From an uncultured Acidobacteriota bacterium (GTDB lineage Bacteria > Acidobacteriota > Polarisedimenticolia > Polarisedimenticolales > Polarisedimenticolaceae): a stretch of 56,223 nucleotides of DNA. The translations under genes were made by a program, and so were the position numbers. The notes beneath the pieces are model-generated. The model made no database searches. It was given only the letters and a program-made list of their open reading frames with translations, and had not been told where the DNA came from. Numbering within the stretch: the first letter of the stretch is position 1; every line of letters starts with the position of its first letter. The DNA is taken from contig CALZKF010000002.1 in the NCBI GenBank assembly GCA_945787955.1, positions 1 through 56,223 on the forward strand, written 5' to 3'. Shown here one piece after another: positions 17,023-30,494 of the stretch.

Positions 17023-19181
17023 GCCTCCCTGTAAAACCGCCGCTGCCGGGTCACCATCTCCCTCAGGAGACCGGCGGGCCGGAACCGCTCGCCATGGCCG
17101 TCTGCCAGCCGGGCAAGACGGTCCACGGTGACTGCAATGCCGATGCAGTCGGCATAGCGCAGCAACCCTCCCCGGAACGGAGGAAAGCCGGTGCCGGTGA
17201 CCATGGCGATATCCAGGTCCATCGGCCGCTCAACTACGCCGTCCTCAAGACAGACCGCCGCCTCGTTGACCATGGCCAGGACCAGGCGCTCCTGAATCGT
17301 TTCCGGCGGCAGATCCCGGGCTTGGCGGGCCTCGAATAGGTTATACGCTTCCGGATCGGGCAATGTCCTCTTCCCGCGGCGGTAGCGGTAAAACCCTCCT
17401 CCTCCCCGGGCTCCCCGCCGTTCCGAGACGATCAACGACTCCAGGGCGCGGGTCGAACCTTCCGCCCGCTTGCCGTAGGCCGCCTGCAGCACCCGGGCCA
17501 CATGCAACACCGTCTCCAGGCCGATCTCGTCCATGAGGGCGAATGGTCCCAGGGGCATGCCGAACCGGGTCATGGCGCTGTCCACCGCGTCGATGCGCAC
17601 CCCTTCTTCAAGGAGGCGGATCGCCTCACCCAGGTAGAACATCAGAATCCGGTTCACCAGGAATCCCGGGCTGTCCTTCACCACCACCGGCAGTTTTCCC
17701 AGCCGGAGGGCGAAGTCCCGGACGGTGGCAACCGCCGGCGGGGAACTGTCGGGGCCGGCGATCACCTCCACCAGCGGCATGCGGTGTACCGGGTTGAAGA
17801 AGTGCAGGCCGACCACCCGGTCCGGCCGTGTGGCGGCGGCGGCGATTTCCCCGATCGGGATGGAAGACGTGTTGGATGCGAACACCGCATGGTCGGCCAT
17901 CAGCGGCTCCAGCTCGGCCAGCACCTGCTGCTTCACTTCCAGGGACTCCACCACCGCCTCGACCACAAGGTCGCAGCGCGCAAACCCGGAGTTGTCCAGT
18001 GTCGGTGCGATCCGGGCCATCCGATCGTTACGCCTTCCAGGGTCCAGGCGCCCGCGCCGGATCGAGCGGTCCCAGCCTTCCCGCGCCGTCCGGAGGGCGG
18101 TGAGGATCGCATCATACCGGATGTCCTTGAGACGGACCGGCAGGTCCTGGTCCGCGATGAGGCCGGCGATACTGCCGCCCATGACGCCGGCGCCGATCAC
18201 GCCGGCCTTGCGGATCTCCCGCGACCGAGCCGCCTGTTCCCTCATCGGCTTGCGGAGAGCCGCCTGGCTCCGGAACAACCACATCAGGTTCCGGGCGGTA
18301 TCGCCGGGAATCAGTTCGCCGATGATCCTGGCCTCAAGGTCCAGGCCCTGTGGCAGCGGCATCGACACCGATGCGTCCAGGGCATCCAGGGCCTGAAACG
18401 GGGCCGGATAATGGGTCGGGTCGGCCCTGCGTGCGATTTTTCGCCGGGCTTCGTTCAGTATCCGGCGCCGTACCGGAGGAACGGTGGTCGCGGCCCAGTC
18501 CAGAAGCCGGGTTCCCGGAGCTCGCTTCCCCCGAATGCCGATCCGGGGCCGGCGTTTACCGTCCGCCGCCTGATGCAGCAGCGCTATCGCCCGGGCTTCC
18601 AGCCGGGCCGGCGGCACGATCTCATCCACCAGGCCGGCTCGCAACGCCTGTCCCGGCGTGAGTCGACGGCCGGCTGTGATCATCTCCACAGCCCGGGTGA
18701 AGCCGACCAGTCGCGGCAGCCTCTGGGTTCCTCCGAACCCGGGAATGATCCCGATCCGGACCTCCGGGAGGCCGATCAGGGTGGCCGGGTGCTCCCCCGC
18801 CAGGCGGATGTCGCACGCCAGGGCCAGTTCGGCGCCGCCTCCCATGCAACCACCCTGAATGGCGCAGGCCGTGGGGATCGAAAGGTCCGCCAGCTTCTGG
18901 AACACCGTCTGGCCGAATCGGGCGCCCTCGGACGCCCGGTAGGCGTCGTCGATGCCGGATAGCGCATCGATATCCATTCCAGCCAGGAAGTTGTCGGGCT
19001 TGGCGCTCCTGAACAGCAGCCCCTGCACCTGATTCTCGACCCTTACACGCTCCAGGATGCCCAACAACCTTTTCAGAACACCGCCGTCCAGCAGGTTCAC
19101 CGGCCGGTCGGGCTGGTCGAAAACGATGTGAAGGATCCCGTCCGCCTCAAGATGTTCGCGGAGGCCGCCGGTTGCACTCAT
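17019..19181 (-). CDS. fadJ: Fatty-acid oxidation complex alpha subunit (enoyl-CoA hydratase / 3-hydroxyacyl-CoA dehydrogenase)
   Basis: A 720-residue bifunctional enzyme. Residues about 1-190 form a crotonase domain with GGCMGGGAELALACD and the oxyanion-loop/acidic segment LPEVRIGIIPGFGGTQRLP. Residues about 330-510 form an NAD-binding 3-hydroxyacyl-CoA dehydrogenase domain with GAGVMGGSIA and ASNTSSIPIGE, and HFFNPVHRMPLVEV carries the catalytic His. A duplicated C-terminal HAD domain follows. It carries out steps 2 and 3 of beta-oxidation with the thiolase encoded just upstream. I chose ATG 19179-19181, which overlaps the thiolase stop (ATGA). The length agrees with FadJ/FadB (714-729 residues). 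Confidence 0.93.
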   Translation of the reverse strand: MSATGGLREHLEADGILHIVFDQPDRPVNLLDGGVLKRLLGILERVRVENQVQGLLFRSAKPDNFLAGMDIDALSGIDDAYRASEGARFGQTVFQKLADLSIPTACAIQGGCMGGGAELALACDIRLAGEHPATLIGLPEVRIGIIPGFGGTQRLPRLVGFTRAVEMITAGRRLTPGQALRAGLVDEIVPPARLEARAIALLHQAADGKRRPRIGIRGKRAPGTRLLDWAATTVPPVRRRILNEARRKIARRADPTHYPAPFQALDALDASVSMPLPQGLDLEARIIGELIPGDTARNLMWLFRSQAALRKPMREQAARSREIRKAGVIGAGVMGGSIAGLIADQDLPVRLKDIRYDAILTALRTAREGWDRSIRRGRLDPGRRNDRMARIAPTLDNSGFARCDLVVEAVVESLEVKQQVLAELEPLMADHAVFASNTSSIPIGEIAAAATRPDRVVGLHFFNPVHRMPLVEVIAGPDSSPPAVATVRDFALRLGKLPVVVKDSPGFLVNRILMFYLGEAIRLLEEGVRIDAVDSAMTRFGMPLGPFALMDEIGLETVLHVARVLQAAYGKRAEGSTRALESLIVSERRGARGGGGFYRYRRGKRTLPDPEAYNLFEARQARDLPPETIQERLVLAMVNEAAVCLEDGVVERPMDLDIAMVTGTGFPPFRGGLLRYADCIGIAVTVDRLARLADGHGERFRPAGLLREMVTRQRRFYREA

Positions 19182-20473
19182 GACCGCTCCAGGACCATGG
19201 CAGCACCCTGCCCGCCGCCGACGCACAGGGTCGCCAGGCCGAGGACCTGGTCCCGCCGCGCCATCTCATGGAGCAGGGTCAGAACCAGTCGAGCCCCGGA
19301 AGCGCCTACCGGATGGCCCAGGGCGATAGCTCCGCCGTTGACATTGAGCCGTGACGGGTCAATCTCGCCGGTCGGTTCACCTCCCAGGTGCCTGCGGCTG
19401 AACTCCCTGGAGCCGAACGCCTTGAGGCAGGCCAGAACCTGGGCGGCGAACGCCTCGTTGATTTCAACCAGTCCGATCCGGGAAAGTGGCACCTTGCCGG
19501 CCCGGGCCAGGGCACGGGGTGCAGCCAGCACCGGCCCCAGCCCCATCCTGGACGGATCGCACCCTGCGAACCCCCAGGACCGGATCGTACCCATATTGCC
19601 GAGCATCCTGTCTGCGGCGAACCGCCGCGATGCCAGCACCAGGGCGACGGCGCCGTCGGTGATCTGCGATGCGTTGCCGGCGGTGACCGTCCCGTAGCGG
19701 CGGTCGAATATCGGATTCAGTTTCGCCAGGGCTTCCAGGGTCTGGTTGTCCCGGATGCCGTTGTCACGTTCCGCCGCCCGGGTGTATTCCGGCGCCAGGG
19801 GCACCGGGAGAACCTCTTCGTTCATCTTCCCTTCCGCCCAGGCGGCGGCGGCCTGCTGATGGGAGCGCAGGGCGAAATGATCCTGCTCCTCCCGGCCGAT
19901 GCCGAACTCTCGGGCCAGCTTCTCGGCGGTTTCGCCCATGTTCAGGCCGGACACCGGATCGGTCAGGCCTTTGGGCAGCGCCGGCTCAGGCACCAGATGC
20001 CCGGGGCGGAGGCGGGTGAAGACGGCGGCGCGGCCCAAAGCGGACCGGGAGCGGCCGGCATCGACCCAGATCTTTTCGGCCTCCGGCTTGAGAAGAAGGG
20101 GCACCGCGGACATCGACTCCACCGCTACCGCCACGATCAGGTCGGCGTGTCCGGCCTGGATGCGGTACGCGGCATCCACCAGGCACTGCAACCCGGAGGC
20201 GCAGTTGCGGTTGACGGTGAAGGCCGGAACCTGTTCGGGGATGCCGGCTCGAAGCTGGATCACCCGGGCGATGTTGCTGGAGTCGGCCGGCGTGGCGATA
20301 TTGCCGGCAATAACTTCATCTACATCCGCCGGGTCGATCTCCGCCCGTTCCACCACCTCCCGGGCAACGATCCTCCCTAATTCGACCGGATGGATTTTCC
20401 GGAAGGAGGTCCAGGACTTTACGAACGGCGTCCTTACTCCTGCCACCACCACAACATCGGAGGGGACTGTCAC
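19178..20473 (-). CDS. fadI: Acetyl-CoA acyltransferase (thiolase), FadI-like
   Basis: A 431-residue thiolase with nucleophile C91 in NRNCASGLQ, the active-site His in NGGAIALGHPVGASGAR and the second Cys in LCVGGGQGAAM. The FadI-type segment RLRPGHLVPEPAL, the length and the downstream FadJ-like partner favour FadI over the shorter FadA. It performs the last, thiolytic step of beta-oxidation. Translation starts at a GTG (20471-20473) that overlaps the stop of the preceding NtrC-type regulator, which suggests coupling of a sigma54 activator to fatty-acid degradation genes. Confidence 0.92.
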   Translation of the reverse strand: MTVPSDVVVVAGVRTPFVKSWTSFRKIHPVELGRIVAREVVERAEIDPADVDEVIAGNIATPADSSNIARVIQLRAGIPEQVPAFTVNRNCASGLQCLVDAAYRIQAGHADLIVAVAVESMSAVPLLLKPEAEKIWVDAGRSRSALGRAAVFTRLRPGHLVPEPALPKGLTDPVSGLNMGETAEKLAREFGIGREEQDHFALRSHQQAAAAWAEGKMNEEVLPVPLAPEYTRAAERDNGIRDNQTLEALAKLNPIFDRRYGTVTAGNASQITDGAVALVLASRRFAADRMLGNMGTIRSWGFAGCDPSRMGLGPVLAAPRALARAGKVPLSRIGLVEINEAFAAQVLACLKAFGSREFSRRHLGGEPTGEIDPSRLNVNGGAIALGHPVGASGARLVLTLLHEMARRDQVLGLATLCVGGGQGAAMVLERS

Positions 20474-21873
20474 GCGCCGCCACCCCGGTTACGCTGCAGG
20501 CCATAGGTCTCCAGTTTTTTATAGAGGTTGGAGCGAGGTGTCTTGATCGCCTTCGCGGTAGCGGCGACATTGCCGTCGTTCTCCCGGAGCCGGGCTTCAA
20601 GGTACGCGCGCTCCGCGGACTCTTTGAACTCTTGCAGGCTCAAGCCTTCGCCCGGGACCAGCATGACTCCGGCCGGCGCCTCGGATCGTGTTCCAAGACC
20701 GGCCCCCAGACCGGCCGGTATATCCGAGTCTTCGATGGTCTCGCCGGGAGTCATGATCAGGAGGCGCTCCACTGCGTTGCGCAGTTCGCGAATGTTGCCC
20801 TGCCACGGCAGGTTCCGGAGCAGTTCCATCGCCTCGGGAGAAAACTGTTTGATGATGGCGTTGTTCTCACGGCAGAACGACTCCACGAACCAGTTGGTCA
20901 GCCCCTCGATATCTTCACGGCGCTCTCTGAGCGGGGGGATGGTGATCGGGATAACGTTGAGCCGGAAATACAGATCCTCCCGGAACCGGCTTGCACGGAT
21001 CTCCTCGGGCAGATCCTTGTTGGTGGCGGCAATTACCCGGACGTCCACGTTCAATGACTTTGCGGCGCCCACCGGCTCGACCTCACCGTCCTGCAGCACC
21101 CGCAGGACTTTGGATTGGGTTCTCAGGCTCATGTCGCCGATTTCGTCAAGGAAAATGGTGCCGGCGTCGGCTTGAACGAACTTTCCGATCTGGTCCTTCA
21201 CCGCTCCGGTGAACGATCCCTTGACATGCCCGAACAGCTCCGATTCGATCAGTTCCTCCGGGATGGCGGCGCAATTAACCCGGATGAACGGTTCATCACA
21301 CCGGGTGCTGCTGCGGTGTATCGCTCGGGCGGCCAGTTCCTTGCCGCTGCCGGACTCGCCGGTGATCAGAACCGCCACCTTGGTCGGAGCCGCACGGGAG
21401 ATGGCATCCTGAACCTGCTTCAGAGCCGGTGAATCACCGACCATGCGGAACCGCTCTTCGTGGACCTGGCGGTACTGCCTGTTCTCCTGCTGCAGCCGGC
21501 TGTGCTCAAGAGCATTCCGGATCACCAGCAGGACCCGATCCCGCTCCAGCGGCTTTTCCATGAAGTCGAATGCGCCCAGGCGAGTCGCCTCCACCGCCGT
21601 GCTGATGGTGCCGTGGCCGGAGATCATCACTACCGGGGCGCGGATCTCCCGTTCCACAAGAGCGGAAAGCACCTCCAGGCCGTCCATACGGGGCATCTTT
21701 ATATCCAGGAGGGCCACGTCGGGATCATAGGAGGCGGCCCTTTCCAGGGCCTCGGGGCCGGATGCGGCCTCCACCATCTCCATACCCTCGTACTCGAGGA
21801 TCATACGGAGTGAAGAGCGGATATCCTCCTCGTCATCGACGACAAGGATCAGAGGCTTGGGCCGGGTCATCAT
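20470..21873 (-). CDS. NtrC-family sigma54-dependent response regulator 1
   Basis: A 467-residue three-domain activator. The receiver (about 8-120) carries D57 in LLDIKMP, the acidic pair in VVDDEED and K107 in MEKP. The AAA+ domain (about 145-370) has Walker A GESGSGKE (172-179), a sigma54-contacting loop GSFTGA (219-224; most relatives have GAFTGA) and Walker B IFLDEIGDM. The C-terminal Fis-type helix-turn-helix (about 430-460) ends RSNLYKKLETYGLQ, resembling NtrX/AtoC-like regulators. No kinase gene is adjacent; the nearest is the histidine kinase at 27621-29018. It overlaps fadI downstream, and a palindromic repeat separates it from htrA upstream. ATG-ATG tandem start at 21868-21873. Confidence 0.9.
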   Translation of the reverse strand: MMTRPKPLILVVDDEEDIRSSLRMILEYEGMEMVEAASGPEALERAASYDPDVALLDIKMPRMDGLEVLSALVEREIRAPVVMISGHGTISTAVEATRLGAFDFMEKPLERDRVLLVIRNALEHSRLQQENRQYRQVHEERFRMVGDSPALKQVQDAISRAAPTKVAVLITGESGSGKELAARAIHRSSTRCDEPFIRVNCAAIPEELIESELFGHVKGSFTGAVKDQIGKFVQADAGTIFLDEIGDMSLRTQSKVLRVLQDGEVEPVGAAKSLNVDVRVIAATNKDLPEEIRASRFREDLYFRLNVIPITIPPLRERREDIEGLTNWFVESFCRENNAIIKQFSPEAMELLRNLPWQGNIRELRNAVERLLIMTPGETIEDSDIPAGLGAGLGTRSEAPAGVMLVPGEGLSLQEFKESAERAYLEARLRENDGNVAATAKAIKTPRSNLYKKLETYGLQRNRGGGA

Positions 21874-21898
21874 AGTCGGAGGATAGCACGCAGACCTG

Positions 21899-21946
21899 TT
21901 TCGGGGACAGGCACCCTAACCCGGGTTGAGGTGCCTGTCCCCGAAA
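21899..21946. repeat. Palindromic repeat, GGGGACAGGCACC family, copy 2
   Basis: Two 24-base arms (21899-21922 and 21923-21946) pair with two mismatches. The left arm again begins TTTCGGGGACAGGCACC and the right arm ends GGTGCCTGTCCCCGAAA. It lies between htrA and the downstream NtrC-type regulator, 10 bp after the htrA stop codon. It may attenuate read-through or stabilise the 3' end of htrA mRNA. Confidence 0.85.
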
Positions 21947-21956
21947 TTCCGCAACT

Positions 21957-23540
21957 CTATTCGGCGTCGAGGAAGATATATTCGCTGCCTGTGGCTGTGG
22001 GGCCGGTGATCTCCAGCATCACCGGCCGGTTCCGGTCCAAGTCTCGCATCGCACGGCGCCAGTCGCCCACGTCCCGGATGCTGCGGCCATCCACGGCGAT
22101 AACCACTTCACCGGGCCGCAGTCCCTTGTCGGCCGCCTGGCTGCCGAACTCCACGTTGATGATCGTTACCCCCCGCAGTTCCGTCGAAACCCGGCGTCCG
22201 AAACGTCGGCGGGCGTCTGCGGCATTGTAGGTCTCTACCGTGATCCCCAGGCTGGTCGCCTCGCCCTCCTCCAGATCTCCGTCGTCCTCCCCGAACTCGA
22301 GCGGCGGCGATTCGAGCCTGGATCGGATTGCATCGCCCCGATCCACCAGTTTTGCTTTCTTGATCATCGTTTTGCCGTCCCGTATGATCTCGAGCTGCAC
22401 TGTTTCACCCGGCATCCGGGACGCGATGAGACCCACCAGCCCGTTGTTGTTCCGGATCGGCTTGCCGTCCACCGAGCGGATGATATCGCCCTTGATCAGG
22501 CCGGCCAGGTCGGCAGGGCCACCTGGAGTGACCACATCCAGCAGGACGCCGTAGCGGTCCGGCAGGTTGTAATATTCCTGGACCTCCGAGTCGACGGCCC
22601 GGGCGTTCATGGTCACTCCCAGGAATCCGCGGTGGACCTCGCCTCGCGCCATCAACTGTTCCATGGCACTCCTGGCCTGGTCGATCTGGAGTGCGAAACC
22701 GATGCCCTCGGAGCCGTTGCCGCGACTGATGGCGGTATTGATTCCAACCACCTGACCGTTCATGCCCAGGAGCGGCCCTCCGGAATTACCGAAGTTGATC
22801 GCCGCATCGGTCTGGATGAAGGCCGCCACCAGGAAATCGGTGGCCGGCAACTGTACCCGGCGGTCCAGGCCCGAGACCACACCGACGGTGACGGTTCGGT
22901 CGAACTCCTGGGGGTTGCCGATGGCAATGACCCACTCGCCGACACGAAGGTCGGAGGATACGCCCAGGTCCAGGTACGGCAGTTCCAGATCACCGGCATC
23001 GATCTTCAGCACAGCAAGGTCGATGGCCGGATCGGTACCGACCACTTCGGCAGAGTACAGGCTGCCGTCGTCCAGTCGGATGGTCAGTTTGTCCGCGTCG
23101 GCCACCACGTGGTTGTTGCTCAAAATGTAACCGTCATCGGATATCAGGAAACCGGAACCGGAGGTGGCTCTTCCGGGATTGAACCGCGGCTGCGGGTCCT
23201 CATCATCTTCCGGGCTCTCCCCTTCTCCGCCCTTGGGATTGCCGAACCACCATTCCATCCAGCCCGAAGCGGTATCGGATGCACTATTCTGCTTCCGGAT
23301 GTTGGTGACATTGACTACCGCCAGGGATGCCGCCTCGGCGATGTCTGCGAAATCGACGCCATTCGCACCACCCCGGGCGGAGACCTGTGCCGTCACCGGC
23401 TCCGATCCGCTCTTGAGCGTATGGTCGCCGGCGGCGTACATCACCCGAGGCCGGTTCAGGAAGCCACCTGCGATCATCCCGAAGATGATGCTGATGCCGA
23501 TGACCGCCAACAGGGTCAAAAAGCTGTATGTCCGTCTCAT
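21957..23540 (-). CDS. HtrA/DegP-family periplasmic serine protease with two PDZ domains
   Basis: A 527-residue protease. An uncleaved-looking N-terminal hydrophobic segment (residues 7-28) suggests a membrane-anchored or exported form. The trypsin-like domain (about 60-310) has the catalytic triad H144 (SNNHVV), D174 (DLAVLK) and S253 (GNSGGPL). PDZ1 (about 315-405) contains RGFLGVTMN and GLIKGDIIRSVDG; an acidic linker and PDZ2 (about 430-525, GLRPGEVVIAVDGRSI) follow. ATG 23538-23540 follows GGGAGG. The leader holds a small hairpin (CCACCT-5 nt-AGGTGG, 23564-23580). Between regulator genes, it probably belongs to an envelope-stress module. Confidence 0.92.
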   Translation of the reverse strand: MRRTYSFLTLLAVIGISIIFGMIAGGFLNRPRVMYAAGDHTLKSGSEPVTAQVSARGGANGVDFADIAEAASLAVVNVTNIRKQNSASDTASGWMEWWFGNPKGGEGESPEDDEDPQPRFNPGRATSGSGFLISDDGYILSNNHVVADADKLTIRLDDGSLYSAEVVGTDPAIDLAVLKIDAGDLELPYLDLGVSSDLRVGEWVIAIGNPQEFDRTVTVGVVSGLDRRVQLPATDFLVAAFIQTDAAINFGNSGGPLLGMNGQVVGINTAISRGNGSEGIGFALQIDQARSAMEQLMARGEVHRGFLGVTMNARAVDSEVQEYYNLPDRYGVLLDVVTPGGPADLAGLIKGDIIRSVDGKPIRNNNGLVGLIASRMPGETVQLEIIRDGKTMIKKAKLVDRGDAIRSRLESPPLEFGEDDGDLEEGEATSLGITVETYNAADARRRFGRRVSTELRGVTIINVEFGSQAADKGLRPGEVVIAVDGRSIRDVGDWRRAMRDLDRNRPVMLEITGPTATGSEYIFLDAE

Positions 23541-23620
23541 CTCCCGTAGACCTCCCAGCCGCACCACCTCGTGAAGGTGGGGCATACGTAGTCTTGTTAA
23601 GTGTAAGGCGAGAATGCGGT

Positions 23621-24034
23621 TCAGGCACCCAGGCCGGCGGGTCTGGCTCCTGCAAGGGGCAGGAGATCGGTCAATGCCCCACGTAAACGACGGATATCTA
23701 CAGGTTTTTCCAGAACCAGGTTGACCCCCAGGTGGCTGGCCTGAGTACGGATTTCCTCGTTGAGATAGGCGGAAATCAGGATGCAGCGGCCCCGGTACTC
23801 CCGGCGGCGCAGTTCCGCCAGCAGTGTGATTCCGTCGATGCCCGGCATGCGGTAGTCCAGAAGCAGCAAGTCCGCTCCCTCGTAAAGGCCACCATCGGCC
23901 AGCACCGCCCTGGGATCGTCTACGGTGACGGTGGAATAACCGGCGCGACCCAGCAGCCTGCGATAGGTAGCCAGCACCGATGGATCGTCATCCACCACCA
24001 ATACTTTGTAGTTTCCGTTGGAGAGAGGAGTCAT
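23621..24034 (-). CDS. Stand-alone receiver-domain response regulator
   Basis: A 137-residue protein that is a receiver domain and little else. It shows VLVVDDDPS with the acidic pair, D60 in LLLDYRMPG as phospho-acceptor, the Ser of LISAYL at the switch position and K in LEKPVD. With no output domain it could act as a phosphate relay or bind a partner directly. The ATG at 24032-24034 has no Shine-Dalgarno. A sigma54-like element at 24051-24065 would start transcription only about 5 nt upstream, which would fit a near-leaderless message. It lies 80 bp before htrA in the same direction. Confidence 0.8.
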   Translation of the reverse strand: MTPLSNGNYKVLVVDDDPSVLATYRRLLGRAGYSTVTVDDPRAVLADGGLYEGADLLLLDYRMPGIDGITLLAELRRREYRGRCILISAYLNEEIRTQASHLGVNLVLEKPVDIRRLRGALTDLLPLAGARPAGLGA

Positions 24035-24050
24035 AACACATGCGTATTAC

Positions 24051-24065
24051 GCAAACGCTGTGCCT
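24051..24065 (-). promoter_or_regulatory. Sigma54-like promoter before the stand-alone receiver gene
   Basis: On the minus strand it reads AGGCACAGCGTTTGC. GGCAC and TTTGC are present with GG and GC exactly 10 bp apart; the T before GG and the G after CAC are replaced. It is weaker than the three other sites in this window and unusually close to the start codon (predicted leader about 5 nt). Confidence 0.45.
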
Positions 24066-24178
24066 GCCGGACTGCTGTAAATGCCCCGCAAAACACAAGC
24101 TATTTGAAGAATTGAACCCGAAACTCAGGCGCCGGCGACAATCTGACGCGTCAAATCGGCCCATCTCCGATCTGAAGC

Positions 24179-29018
<4,840 letters not shown>

Positions 29019-29169
29019 GATCCGCTGCCTCCAGCCGGTATTCTACAGGGAGCGGGGCCGGTATGTCCTGCGGACCAGGAGCCGCTGTATTGGAACCGCA
29101 ACGCCTCAGGCCAGGGTAACTCGCTTGTTGACTCGACGTCTAGATCGTTGTACTTAAAAGACTTGAGGG

Positions 29170-29198
29170 AGACGCCGCGGCTGCAAATCAGGTATAAT
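29170..29198 (+). promoter_or_regulatory. Possible promoter of the HTH-TPR gene
   Basis: A perfect TATAAT (29193-29198) is preceded by GG, about 100 bp upstream of the start codon. The -35 region 17 bp further up (agacgc, 29170-29175) is poor, so recognition might rely on an activator. The rest of the 282-bp divergent gap 29019-29300 shows nothing else recognisable. Confidence 0.35.
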
Positions 29199-29300
29199 CG
29201 AGAGGAACTCAAGCTCGCTGACCGATTTGCTGATGATCCGGAACAGGGCGTATAGCAAAGCAGCAGGATAACTGGCCGGAGACAAGACAGGGGGTTCAGG

Positions 29301-30494
29301 ATGGGGTCCAGAACACTTGCACAGCCGCAAAAGGGAAGCCCGAGACTCGGCAGCTACCTGAAGCAGTTGCGATCCGGCTATGGGTACTCCCTCCGCCGGG
29401 TCGAGGAAAAGGCAAGGGACGAAGGTGGAGAGATAGACAACTCCCAACTCAGCCGCTATGAAAAAGGTGTCTGCTACCCGTCTTTCGACAAGCTTCGCGT
29501 TCTGGCCGGCGTGTTCAACGTCTCCATCCAGTCCTTTTCCGACGTAGTGGACCTGGAAGCATTCGAGGATCTGAAACCTGCCACCGGTGAGCCGGACGAC
29601 CTGATCAAAGACGGTCTCTCCGCTCTCGAATCCGGTGATTCCGGCCTCGCGTTCGGCCTCTTTGAACGGGCCGTGGAACTGCTCGAAGACGATGTCGAAT
29701 CTCAGTCGAGCGTTGAGCGGATCGCCCAGGCCAGGATCAACCTTGCGGCAGCCCTCGCCCGGCTCGGAAAAATCACCCTGGCCGAAACCGAGTTGCGGCG
29801 GGTTCTGAAGGCCGGGTCTGACCTGTGTCCAACGCTCCAGGCCCGGGCGCTGCTGGCCCTGTCCAACGTCCACGCCGAGCAGGAAGACATTTTCCTGGCG
29901 GAGATCGAAGCGGAACGAGCCTACAGCCTGGCCCAGACCAGGAGCGATGACCTGCTGGCGGCGAGGGCGGTCCACAACCTGGGGTTCATCCTGGCCCAAA
30001 ACCGGAACTGGAACAACGCTATCTCCCGTTACCGTGAGGCTTTGGAGCGATACGAACAACTCGGCGTAATCCTGGAGCCGCTCAGGATCCGCATCAACAT
30101 CGGCACCTGCTACGTCGCTCTCGGCAAGCACCGGGAAGGGATCCGCATCCTGCGGGCCGCCTTGCAGGAATGTCAGAATGAAGGGAATATTCGCCTCAGA
30201 GCCAGGGCATGGACCAACCTGGGCGAGGCCTACCACAACATCGGCAGCGTCATCCGGGCCCGGCACTGCTTCCGTGAGTCGGAGGCGATCTGCAACACAC
30301 CGGACCGGCAGTACTCGGACCTGCTGTTCGTCAATGCATGGTACGAGTGGCAAATGGCACGGGCGGACCGCAATCCGACCCGAGTCCGGATCGCCTTCGG
30401 ACGACTCAAGTCCCTGCGATCAACCATCGAGAAGAAATTCCCCGAGGTTGTCGAGTTCGACAACTTCATCGAGAGGGGGAAAAGTGATGCGTAA
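29301..30494 (+). CDS. XRE-type helix-turn-helix protein with TPR repeats
   Basis: A 397-residue protein. Residues about 14-80 form a Cro/C1-type HTH: LGSYLKQLRSGYGYSLRRVE, then DNSQLSRYEKGVCYPSFDKL and LAGVFNVS. The remainder is a string of tetratricopeptide units (for example DLLAARAVHNLGFILAQNRN and ARAWTNLGEAYHNIGSVIRA) reaching the C-terminus. This plan is like peptide-sensing RRNPP regulators or generic TPR-HTH proteins; no cognate peptide gene is evident. ATG 29301 follows AGGGGG. The downstream secreted protein gene overlaps it by 8 bp. It lies directly before the dcw cluster, but separate promoter elements stand in front of mraZ. Confidence 0.82.
   Translation: MGSRTLAQPQKGSPRLGSYLKQLRSGYGYSLRRVEEKARDEGGEIDNSQLSRYEKGVCYPSFDKLRVLAGVFNVSIQSFSDVVDLEAFEDLKPATGEPDDLIKDGLSALESGDSGLAFGLFERAVELLEDDVESQSSVERIAQARINLAAALARLGKITLAETELRRVLKAGSDLCPTLQARALLALSNVHAEQEDIFLAEIEAERAYSLAQTRSDDLLAARAVHNLGFILAQNRNWNNAISRYREALERYEQLGVILEPLRIRINIGTCYVALGKHREGIRILRAALQECQNEGNIRLRARAWTNLGEAYHNIGSVIRARHCFRESEAICNTPDRQYSDLLFVNAWYEWQMARADRNPTRVRIAFGRLKSLRSTIEKKFPEVVEFDNFIERGKSDA

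Noticed and set aside
29127-29155. TTGACT followed 17 bp later by TACTTA, a possible promoter for the HTH-TPR gene
   Set aside because: The -10 hexamer matches consensus at only two positions; the TATAAT at 29193 is better.
29154-30353. A minus-strand open frame of about 399 codons opposite the HTH-TPR gene
   Set aside because: The plus strand encodes a clear HTH and TPR protein with a Shine-Dalgarno; the antisense frame has no family features.
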